This document shows positions 6,404 to 12,450 of a DNA stretch of 12,450 nucleotides, piece by piece. Within the stretch, counting starts at the first letter, position 1; every line of letters begins with the position of its first letter. Made by a program: the position numbers and the translations under genes. The notes beneath the pieces were generated by a model. The model had not been told where the DNA came from, made no database searches, and was given only the letters and a program-made list of their open reading frames with translations. The DNA lies in contig JAAYJY010000266.1 of assembly GCA_012522705.1 (NCBI GenBank), positions 1 to 12,450 of the forward strand, read 5' to 3'. This stretch comes from Syntrophomonadaceae bacterium (GTDB lineage Bacteria; Bacillota; Syntrophomonadia; Syntrophomonadales; Syntrophomonadaceae).

Positions 6404-8303
6404 GTTTACGCAGCTCCAAGGTAATCCGACCGGCCAACTCTGGCCAGCGGCCTACAATACGTTCCACGATCGATTCTGCTTCCATATTCAGCAATTCCAA
6501 CAGTATTTCCACCCGGCCCTGCTCCACAAACTCGTCGGGGATGCCTATGCAGAGGACGTCTCCATGGAAGGCCTGCTGGCTAAGTTGTTCCAGCAACGCA
6601 CTGCCGAAACCTGCCAATACCGCATTATCCTCCAGAGTCACAATCCGGGTGAAGCAGGTGGCTATATTGTGTATGAATCCATCATTCAGGGGCTTTATAA
6701 AGCGGGCATTTACCAACTCTACACTTAATCCGCGGTCAGTCAGCAACGCAGCCGCTTCCCTAGCCAGGCTCACAGCACGTCCCACCGCGATGAGGGCCAA
6801 GTCGGAACCGGCGGCCAAGACTTGCGGTTGACCTATCGGCAGCACCGTACGCTTTCTGGTTACCGCCACGCCCTCACCCGCCCCCCGCGGATACCTGACC
6901 GCCACCGGGGAATCAGTCGCCAGGGCGGTGTGCATCATGTCCGCCAATTCGTTTTCGTTGCTGGGGGCCATAATGGTCAGATTGGGTATGGGCCGCAGAT
7001 AGGACAGGTCGAATACCCCATGATGGGTGGGCCCATCTTCACCAACCAAGCCCGCCCGGTCAACAGCAAAAACCACCGGCAGGTTCTGCAGGGCAACATC
7101 GTGGATGATCTGGTCAAAAGCTCTTTGCAGAAAAGTAGAGTATATGCTCACCACTGGCTTCAAGCCGGCGCGGGCCATACCGGCTGCCAGGGTCACGGCA
7201 TGCTCTTCGCATATGCCAACGTCAAAGAAGCGCTGGGGATACGAGCGGGCAAATTTACTTAATCCGGTGCCACTGGTCATAGCTGCGGTTATAGCCACTA
7301 TCCGCTCATCCTTACTGGCGGCTTCGCACATATATTCACCGAAAACCTCGGTATAGGTTTTCAAGGATTTTGGGAACTGCACTCCGGTATCAGGATTGAA
7401 GGGCCCCACCCCGTGAAAGACATCCGGATTTTGGCGCGCCGGCTCATAACCCCGGCCTTTTTCGGTGATGGTATGTATCAGTATCGGACCTTTCATGCGG
7501 CGTGCATTGGTCAGAACCTGAATCAGCACCTCGAGTTGGTGTCCATTGACTGGTCCGATATAGTGGAAGCCCAGTTCTTCGAACAGCATGCCCGGCACCA
7601 TCAGATACTTCACAGTGTCTTTGAGCCGGCCGGCGGCCCGGGCGATATTGGGACCGATACCAGGAATGCGGGCAAGTGCGCTCTCCACCTCTTCTTTGGT
7701 ACGGTTGTAATTGGGGTCGGTGCGGAGGCGGTTGAGATAGCTGGACATAGCGCCTACATTTCGAGAGATCGACATCTCATTATCATTCAGTATGACAATC
7801 AGATCGCAGCCCTGCTGGCCGCCATGATTCAGAGCTTCATAGGTCATACCCCCGGTCATGGCTCCATCGCCGGTGACCGCCACCACTGCATGATTCTGTT
7901 TTTGAATATCGCGGGCCAGAGCCAGCCCTAGGGCGGCCGATATGGAAGTGCTGCTATGTCCGGTATTAAACGCATCGTAAGGAGATTCCTCATATTTGGG
8001 GAATCCGCTTATGCCGCCAAATTGGCGCAGTCCTGACATTCTATCCTTGCGCCCGGTCAGTATCTTGTGGGTATAACTCTGATGCCCCACATCCCAGATG
8101 ATTTTATCGCGGGGGGCATCGAACACATAATGAAGAGCTATGGTCAGTTCCACTACCCCTAAATTGGCGGCCAGGTGCCCCCCGCAGGCGGCTACGCTTT
8201 CAACCAGCACTTGTCTGATTTCCGCCGCCAGATCATACATCTCCGCTATGGAAAGTTTCTTCAAATCCTGTGGCCAGTTGATCCGATCCAACGTCCGCTC
8301 CAC
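6390..8303 (-). CDS. dxs: 1-deoxy-D-xylulose-5-phosphate synthase
   Basis: Thiamine-diphosphate enzyme that condenses pyruvate and glyceraldehyde 3-phosphate, the first step of the MEP isoprenoid pathway. It also feeds thiamine and pyridoxal synthesis. The product is 637 residues from the GTG at 8301-8303. That start is preferred over the upstream ATG (8357) because a strong AGGAGGTGA site sits 8 nt before it. Visible motifs are HLAANLG near 43, GDGAMTGGMTYEALNHGG from 145 with the distal ND near 173 (the ThDP/Mg site), catalytic E366 in GICEEHAVTLAAGMA, and DRAGLVGEDGPTHHGVFD from 415. The C-terminal transketolase-like domain is complete. The stop is TAG, so TAG is a working terminator in this genome. 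dxs just before tlyA is the common Firmicutes order. Confidence 0.97.
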   Translation of the reverse strand: MERTLDRINWPQDLKKLSIAEMYDLAAEIRQVLVESVAACGGHLAANLGVVELTIALHYVFDAPRDKIIWDVGHQSYTHKILTGRKDRMSGLRQFGGISGFPKYEESPYDAFNTGHSSTSISAALGLALARDIQKQNHAVVAVTGDGAMTGGMTYEALNHGGQQGCDLIVILNDNEMSISRNVGAMSSYLNRLRTDPNYNRTKEEVESALARIPGIGPNIARAAGRLKDTVKYLMVPGMLFEELGFHYIGPVNGHQLEVLIQVLTNARRMKGPILIHTITEKGRGYEPARQNPDVFHGVGPFNPDTGVQFPKSLKTYTEVFGEYMCEAASKDERIVAITAAMTSGTGLSKFARSYPQRFFDVGICEEHAVTLAAGMARAGLKPVVSIYSTFLQRAFDQIIHDVALQNLPVVFAVDRAGLVGEDGPTHHGVFDLSYLRPIPNLTIMAPSNENELADMMHTALATDSPVAVRYPRGAGEGVAVTRKRTVLPIGQPQVLAAGSDLALIAVGRAVSLAREAAALLTDRGLSVELVNARFIKPLNDGFIHNIATCFTRIVTLEDNAVLAGFGSALLEQLSQQAFHGDVLCIGIPDEFVEQGRVEILLELLNMEAESIVERIVGRWPELAGRITLELRKLGQS

Positions 8304-8308
8304 CAGGG

Positions 8309-8878
8309 TCACCTCCTTTCCCGAAACAATTCCAGGCCGGTATACTGCTCCCACCAACCCAATAATACCGCTACCTTGAATATTATGGAATTAGCATTGC
8401 GAACAGCAATGCTTTTTCCGATCGCCTTGCCGCCAACGGTCAAGGCCGCAATAAAACTGGTCATGGCCGCCCCGGTCAGGACCAGATCCTGGATGGCAAA
8501 CATCTGAGTCCAATTATAGACTATTCCAGCTCCCACCGCACCGCTTAAGGTCCCCGCAATATCTCCTACCACATCCGCGGTATAATTGGCTACTATACTG
8601 GCGTTTTTGGTTATCTTCACCGCTTGGGTAGCCCCAAAAACTCTTTTTGCCGCCTTGGCGTTGAAGGGCGGCAATTGAGCTGCCGTGGCGGCAGTCCCTA
8701 TTATATCGAATATTATTCCCGATAGGATGATCAACAACAACAAAATGAACGCAACCACGGTATTGTTGACTGCCCTCATCAAGGCTTCCGATCCAATACT
8801 CACCACCAGCGCTATGAAAAAAGTCAGAAATGTTACGATCAAACTAGATAATAGGGTTCCCCTGGAGCGTAATGCCAA
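8309..8878 (-). CDS. Small multi-pass membrane protein encoded upstream of dxs
   Basis: Function unknown. The product is about 189 residues with hydrophobic segments near 8-28 (LLSSLIVTFLTFFIALVVSI), 39-63 (VAFILLLLIILSGIIFDIIG) and 135-160. Between them is a conserved-looking polar stretch, PPFNAKAAKRVFGATQAVKI. I recall similar proteins in other Clostridia near dxs, sometimes labelled CorB-like Mg/Co transporters, but no CBS domain is present and I would not adopt that name. The frame is open to 8911, but the TTG at 8876-8878 has a GGGTGG ribosome site 8 nt before it, and the candidate promoter at 8911-8938 would initiate downstream of the 8911 start. The stop (8309-8311) lies inside the dxs Shine-Dalgarno, leaving 5 nt to the dxs GTG, so the two are almost certainly translated together. 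The gene is well supported; only the function is open. Confidence 0.8.
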   Translation of the reverse strand: MALRSRGTLLSSLIVTFLTFFIALVVSIGSEALMRAVNNTVVAFILLLLIILSGIIFDIIGTAATAAQLPPFNAKAAKRVFGATQAVKITKNASIVANYTADVVGDIAGTLSGAVGAGIVYNWTQMFAIQDLVLTGAAMTSFIAALTVGGKAIGKSIAVRNANSIIFKVAVLLGWWEQYTGLELFRERR

Positions 8879-8910
8879 AATATATTCCACCCTGATAATG
8901 ATAATCCGCA

Positions 8911-8938
8911 ATTATTAAAGCAAAAGGTCGTTTATCAA
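8911..8938 (-). promoter_or_regulatory. Candidate sigma-A promoter of the dxs operon
   Basis: The minus strand has TTGATA (8933-8938; 5 of 6), a 16-nt spacer, then AATAAT (8911-8916; 5 of 6). Predicted initiation near 8904 gives a leader of about 25 nt before the TTG start at 8878. Confidence 0.5.
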
Positions 8939-8945
8939 GTAAACG
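8929..8945. repeat. Inverted repeat over the -35 region of the dxs operon promoter
   Basis: CGTTTA (8929-8934) and TAAACG (8940-8945) form perfect 6-bp arms with a 5-nt spacer. They overlap the candidate -35 hexamer at 8933-8938. The position suits a repressor operator, though arms this short can arise by chance. Confidence 0.35.
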
Positions 8946-9504
8946 TTGTGACATAGGTCCAGCAGGTTTTCCCCGCAGGTCTCCCTTCTGTCGCCAAAAG
9001 GGCGGTTTCCCTTTATGCCTGCTACATGTCGTCACCGTACATGTTTGTTGGATTACCACTAAGTACACACTTTAATCCTTGATAAACCATGCTGTCGCGC
9101 ACACAGTCTAGGAGTTTTCCTCAACAACTCCAACCAAACTCTATCCTCTTTTGCAACCGCAATTTCAAAGCAGACGATGATACTTCGGCCAAAGCACCAA
9201 CGTCCTGTCATGCTTATCCGCTGCCGCCACTCAAGGCAGGCTACACTGCACCCAGTTTCCCGGAATGCAGGTTTTCCCAGGCTTGGCTGGCAAACCTGAG
9301 CCTCCATGGATGTGGGGTCATGCCCGCATGCCATTGCGGATTGCCCCATCACCCTTAACTCCCAGCAACGACCCCCGACTGGGCGTCGCAAGCCGCTACC
9401 AGAAGCTTCATCGATGTGCCCTTGATGGATTTTTAGGCCCGTCTTCAAAATTGGCCGAGCTGACTAGAATACTGCAACCTTTTGCTGCTGGTTTCTAGTG
9501 AGAT
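8946..9504. other. Gene-poor segment, possible long leader, ncRNA or decayed element
   Basis: About 560 nt without a reading frame I can support. The longest minus-strand frame (9059-9448) lacks a ribosome site and reads as odd, Cys/Arg-rich sequence. Its only family-like stretch is KTGLKIHQGH near the start, reminiscent of one half of a C2H2 finger in some retroelement ORFs, but the cysteine half is absent. Also seen are a 12-nt direct repeat GCAGGTTTTCCC (8962-8973 and 9267-9278), an ACATGT inverted pair (9024-9029 and 9039-9044) and a small CGCC/GGCG hairpin near 8993-9004. No riboswitch, RNase P, tmRNA or 6S signature was recognised. Confidence 0.4.
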
Positions 9505-9534
9505 ATTATATCATTTCTGATGTAGCGGGTCCAA
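9505..9534 (-). promoter_or_regulatory. Strong extended -10 promoter-like site
   Basis: The minus strand reads TTGGAC (9529-9534), 18 nt, then TGATATAAT with a perfect TATAAT at 9505-9510 and the TGn extension. It points toward the dxs operon, but the first supported gene is about 620 nt downstream. It may drive a long-leader transcript or an unannotated RNA starting near 9498. Confidence 0.5.
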
Positions 9535-9693
9535 GCAACTGCAGGACGAGGTTGGCTCCTATCGCACCTGAATTGGCCCACTGATATCAAGCAATTGCTA
9601 TTACTTTGCTTATCCTCGTTAATCGTTCCTATATATACGAATATATGAACAAGTCCCCTCCCTGGCTAAGGCTAATCTTCTCCATGGCCAAGG

Positions 9694-9722
9694 CAGAACC
9701 CGGCCATCTTGGCCGGGTTCTG
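9694..9722 (-). terminator. Perfect 12-bp GC-rich hairpin, probable transcript end of the 119-residue gene
   Basis: CAGAACCCGGCC (9694-9705) and GGCCGGGTTCTG (9711-9722) pair completely around a 5-nt loop. It lies about 40 nt past the stop of the minus-strand gene ending at 9762. No U-tract follows directly on either strand, so it may be an atypical terminator or an mRNA 3'-end stabiliser. It is the most stable hairpin I noticed in the window. The flanking stretch 9535-9693 shows no gene. Confidence 0.5.
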
Positions 9723-9761
9723 AAACATGTGATATCCTTTTTTCCCAACTGCATCATCGGT

Positions 9762-10121
9762 TCACGATGCTGATGCAAGAGCCCCTAATCCGTCTCTCTC
9801 AGGGGATTTGTTCCGCACTTGCAGAGAGATACTAGAGCCGAAACGCCGCTGCCATTCCTCACATCTTTCCTGTACCGACAGGGCGGGATGCAGATTCCAT
9901 TCCCCATGCAGTTCTTCCAGGTTGGCTATGTAGGCATCACTGCCGCCCAGGAAGGGGCCGATTTCGGGTTGGTTCTTAGCCATCGCCCCGAAAACTTTTT
10001 GCCACTCCACACCAACCTCAACCAGGGACAAAGCTTCCAACTCCAGAGTCCCGTACAGGCCATTGAGAACATCCAGATAGGCATCACACCAATCATTGAG
10101 AACTCCTGTTGACTTTCTCAT
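9762..10121 (-). CDS. Hypothetical protein, 119 residues
   Basis: I do not recognise the family. The ATG at 10119-10121 is preceded by a near-perfect AGGAGGTGA ribosome site, which makes translation likely even though no homologue comes to mind. The sequence looks soluble, acidic and mostly helical, with four tryptophans (as in LNDWCDAYLDVLNGLYG, VEWQKVFGAMAKN and EEWQRRFG), two cysteines and a polar tail after about residue 95. There is no signal peptide or membrane segment. The short amphipathic helices could suggest a small granule-associated or adaptor protein such as a phasin, but that is speculation. It stands alone, divergent from the DsrE gene, with a stable hairpin after its stop. 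Confidence 0.65.
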   Translation of the reverse strand: MRKSTGVLNDWCDAYLDVLNGLYGTLELEALSLVEVGVEWQKVFGAMAKNQPEIGPFLGGSDAYIANLEELHGEWNLHPALSVQERCEEWQRRFGSSISLQVRNKSPERDGLGALASAS

Positions 10122-10286
10122 TTGTTTCACCTCCTGTCCGCATTGGTTTTTGACAAATCCAGAATCGGGTTTTCTTGTGAAAAAACGCACATGATTTGCC
10201 TCTGGCGCTAGTATAATACTCTCCGGAGGATAATAAAACTCTCACCTGGGTTGGTGCTTGGAAATTATGCCAGGTTTCCGTTGTTA

Positions 10287-10394
10287 ATGTCCAAATTCAG
10301 CCTCAATGCTCTCGAATCTATGGTTAACATCTATTTGCGACAGATCATAGCAGTCTTCCTTACCGGTATTGTCAAGGCTTCCCCAAGCCTGTAA
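10287..10394 (+). CDS. Possible 35-residue microprotein ending in a terminator hairpin
   Basis: An ATG-initiated frame encodes a short peptide with a hydrophobic middle (IYLRQIIAVFLTGIV) and stops with TAA inside the stem of the intrinsic terminator at 10364-10406. An in-frame TTG two codons earlier has a weak CAGGT ribosome-like site. A stop embedded in a terminator is typical of small genes and leader peptides, but no strong ribosome site or homologue supports it, and a chance frame in a non-coding RNA is equally possible. Confidence 0.22.
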   Translation: MSKFSLNALESMVNIYLRQIIAVFLTGIVKASPSL

Positions 10395-10406
10395 CCGTTT
10401 TTTTTT
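10364..10406 (+). terminator. Intrinsic terminator with no annotated gene before it
   Basis: Two-part stem: outer CGGT (10364-10367) with ACCG (10394-10397), inner AGGCTT (10375-10380) with AAGCCT (10385-10390) around a CCCC loop, followed immediately by nine T residues (10398-10406). The polarity is plus only. It lies upstream of the DsrE gene and so must end a separate short plus-strand transcript, or act as an attenuator in the DsrE leader. Confidence 0.65.
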
Positions 10407-10519
10407 CACGGGCAGGGAAATAGTTGGAGCCGGTTGCAGCCGGGGTGCCATCGCATAGAAAACCGGTGACGGGATAATCTAGTATTAACGTTTAAATGAC
10501 ACCGGGAAGGAGTTCAATT

Positions 10520-11008
10520 ATGGAGAGTGACCAAAAGCATCATCTGAATATCCTATTGTTCAGCGGGGATTATGACAAATGCCTGGTGGCAATGATCTTG
10601 GCCAACGGGGCGGTGGAAAAGGGAATGAGCGCTACGGTCTTCTGCGCCTTCTGGGGTTTGTTCCTGCTCCGGGATATGGATAAGATCTCGACCCAAGACA
10701 AGAGTATGCAGGAAAAAATGTTTGCCACCATCACCCCGGCCGATGCGGAGCAATTGCCCCTGTCCAAGCTCAACCTGGCCGGCATCGGTAAAACCATGCT
10801 GCTGGACATGATGGACGCCAACCAAACCCCACATTTGCAGGATTTCTTGCAGGGAGCCCGTCACAAGGGAGTGCGCTTCTGTGCCTGTAAACTGTCCCTG
10901 GAAATTATGGGATTCAAAGCAGAGGAATTATTGGAAGACATCGAGGTCATTGATGTTGACGCTTACCTGGAGGATGCTGCCGCGGCAGATATACAGCTGT
11001 TAATCTGA
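10520..11008 (+). CDS. DsrE/DsrF/DrsH-like family protein (DsrE2 type)
   Basis: Small cytoplasmic protein of the DsrE fold. Characterised relatives carry or transfer sulfur as persulfide; the DsrE2 branch often neighbours sulfurtransferases. The product is 162 residues. The opening strand and helix (LNILLFSGDYDKCLVAMILANGA) and the FCAFWGLFLLRD segment are typical. Cysteines are C21, C42, C121 and C123. The FCACKLSLEIMG stretch from residue 120 corresponds to the conserved cysteine-containing segment of the family and is the likely reactive site. The ATG at 10520 is chosen over 10496 because AAGGAG lies 7 nt before it. The stop is TGA. It is followed 72 nt later by a cysteine-desulfurase-like gene on the same strand, suggesting joint sulfur handling. 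The family is confident; the exact reaction is not. Confidence 0.88.
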   Translation: MESDQKHHLNILLFSGDYDKCLVAMILANGAVEKGMSATVFCAFWGLFLLRDMDKISTQDKSMQEKMFATITPADAEQLPLSKLNLAGIGKTMLLDMMDANQTPHLQDFLQGARHKGVRFCACKLSLEIMGFKAEELLEDIEVIDVDAYLEDAAAADIQLLI

Positions 11009-11080
11009 TCCAACCAATCAGTAACTTCTGCTCTGAAGTGTTCATAGTATGTATATAAAACTGCAAGAATAGGGTGTACT

Positions 11081-12450
11081 ATGAATACCAGACAAACAGC
11101 AGCCCTCAAACTAAGGCGGGATATCAAGGGAATTGACCGCAAGGTACCGGTTTTGAACCGGCGTAAAAGTCGCTATGTGTATCTCGACAATGCCGCCAGT
11201 ACTCCCCCCCTGCAAACAGTTCTAAATCAAATGGATGAATTTTGGAACTGGTATTCCGGGGTGCACCGAGGCACCGGCTATAAATCACTGATCAGTTCCA
11301 AGATCTATGATGATTCTCACGCCATCATAGCCAGGTTCGTGGGGGCTGATCTGGAACGTGATACAGTTGTGCTGGTCAAGAACACCACTGATGCCATCAA
11401 CAAGCTCTCCTTTCGCCTGCCGCTGCAGCCGCAGGATATCGTTGCCGTTACTGCCATGGAGCATCATTCCAATGAACTGCCTTGGCGAGCCCGAGCACAG
11501 GTCCGATATATACAGGTAGATGAGAACGGTTTGCTGGTTCCTGACCATTTGGAACAATTATTCCGGCAATACCCATCCCGAATCAAATTGGTGGCAGTTT
11601 GCGGTGCTTCCAATGTGACCGGACATATCAACGATGTTCATCGCCTGGCCCGGATCGCCCACTCCCATGATTGCCCCATCCTGGTCGATGGAGCCCAGCT
11701 CATCCCTCATCGGCGTTTCGACATGAAACCTCACTCCCATGGCGATCATATCGACTTCCTGGCTTTCTCCGGCCACAAGATATTCGCACCCTTCGGAGCC
11801 GGAGTGCTGATCGGACCCCGGTCGACATTCGCTGCCGGGGTGCCTGACTATCAAGGCGGCGGCACGGTCAAGCTGGTGACCAGTAACCGTAACTGGTGGG
11901 CCGAGCCCCCGGATGAGGATGAAGCTTGAGTTCCCAACGTGGGGGGCGCCTTCGGCATGGCTGCTCCTCTGAAATATCTGGACCGTCTGGGTATGGATGA
12001 TTTGGGCGTTTATGAGGAAGAATTGACCAAATACTCCCTAGAGAAATTGCGCTCCATCAGGGGGTTGAAGGTCTATGGAGCCCAGCCGCGAGTAGGTGTG
12101 ATCACTTTCAATCTAGGCGATCTGCCCCATGCTTTGGTGGGGGCGGTGATGTGCTTTGAAGCCGGCATCGGGCTGCGTACCGCTTGTTTCTGTGCCCAGG
12201 GCTACGTTCGGCACCTGCTGGGCTTAACGGAAAAAGATGTGGATCCCGCCCTTTATGAAAGCAACCGCCTCGACAAGATACCCGGCATGGTTCGCATCAG
12301 CCTGGCACCCTATAACACCCGGGAGGAGATCGACGTCCTGGTAAAGTGGCTGAAAATCCTCAACGAAAATAAATATGAATTCCGACGCCGCTATAGCTTC
12401 TCACCCCAATTCGGCGGTTATTGGCCGATGGGGGTTGACGAAAAAACCTA
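11081..12450 (+). CDS. Class V aminotransferase, cysteine-desulfurase-like, with in-frame TGA at 11927-11929 (3' end cut)
   Basis: PLP enzyme of the SufS/Csd-like family, expected to release sulfur from cysteine as an enzyme persulfide. The first 282 residues show YLDNAASTPP, the PLP-stacking MEHHSNELPW (H128/H129), the LVDGAQ aspartate (D203) and the PLP lysine K233 in FSGHKIFAPFG. Then codon 283 is TGA. The same frame continues with VPNVGGAFGMAAPLKYLDRLG and reaches GIGLRTACFCAQGYVRHLLG, with the active-site cysteine region. It remains open to the window end with the family-like tail FGGYWPMG. The stop occupies the glycine of the conserved EAG(T/S/V)PN motif, so a single GGA-to-TGA change explains it. 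As it stands the product lacks the catalytic cysteine. The ATG at 11081 has a modest AGGGTG site. The gene lies 72 nt after the DsrE-like gene. Confidence 0.85.

Larger units (their letters stand above)
10122..10519. other. Divergent spacer between the orphan gene and the DsrE gene
   Basis: About 400 nt. A palindrome AGTATAATACT at 10210-10220 contains TATAAT on plus and TATACT on minus, so it could supply -10 elements in both directions; neither has a good -35. ACCTGG and CCAGGT near 10245-10276 can pair. A plus-strand terminator sits at 10364-10406. For the DsrE gene only a weak GATAAT at about 10474-10479 is seen. Confidence 0.4.

Noticed and set aside
7413..7931. Plus-strand frame of 172 codons within dxs
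   Set aside because: It is the antisense shadow of a fully conserved dxs region, with no start signal or recognisable motif.
8844..9068. Minus-strand 74-codon frame upstream of the membrane protein
   Set aside because: It overlaps the dxs-operon promoter and the membrane protein's start in another frame, without a ribosome site or family-like sequence.
8946..9500. Group II intron, riboswitch, RNase P RNA, tmRNA or 6S RNA
   Set aside because: No domain V-like hairpin, conserved core motif or boundary sequence of these classes was found by eye on either strand.
11927..11968. TGA in the aminotransferase as a selenocysteine codon
   Set aside because: The site is a structural glycine in EAG-x-PN, not a cysteine, and the sequence after TGA forms no convincing bacterial SECIS stem with a guanine-led apical loop.
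1..12450. CRISPR array, tRNA or rRNA genes
   Set aside because: No regularly spaced repeats, cloverleaf-like segments or rRNA-conserved stretches were seen.

Overview
The window looks like the chromosome of an endospore-forming, Gram-positive anaerobe of the Clostridia type. It carries spo0A and spoIVB, and it has the gene order dxs-tlyA-nadK-argR-recN-spoIVB-spo0A that is conserved in many spore-forming Firmicutes. The Shine-Dalgarno sites are strong (AGGAGG class) and TTG/GTG starts are common, which fits. The species cannot be named from the sequence; a syntrophic or sulfur-active clostridium is only a guess.

Layout. Positions 1-8878 are one minus-strand run, read right to left. It starts with a small multi-pass membrane protein (8878-8309), then dxs, tlyA, NAD kinase, argR, recN, spoIVB, and spo0A cut by the window edge. 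The upper genes are packed: a 5-nt gap before dxs, and 14-nt overlaps at dxs/tlyA and tlyA/nadK. Promoter-like sequences are visible before the membrane protein (8911-8938), recN (4139-4166), spoIVB (2215-2243, forespore sigma-F-like) and spo0A (653-681, with a 0A-box-like heptamer). The run therefore joins isoprenoid precursor synthesis, rRNA methylation, NADP synthesis, arginine control and DNA repair to the sporulation regulators.

Positions 8946-9761 hold no convincing gene. They contain a strong extended -10 promoter-like site facing the dxs operon and a perfect 12-bp hairpin. A 119-residue orphan gene (10121-9762, minus) follows. Next is a roughly 400-nt divergent spacer with a plus-strand intrinsic terminator that ends no obvious gene; a 35-codon reading frame runs into it.

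The right end (10520-12450, plus) carries a DsrE-family protein followed by a class V, cysteine-desulfurase-like aminotransferase, a plausible sulfur-transfer pair.

Most unusual observation: two otherwise well-conserved genes each have one stop codon with homology continuing in the same frame on both sides. These are TAG in nadK (5383-5385) and TGA in the aminotransferase (11927-11929). They could be real nonsense mutations, sequence errors or recoding. The window also uses TAG and TGA as ordinary stops.
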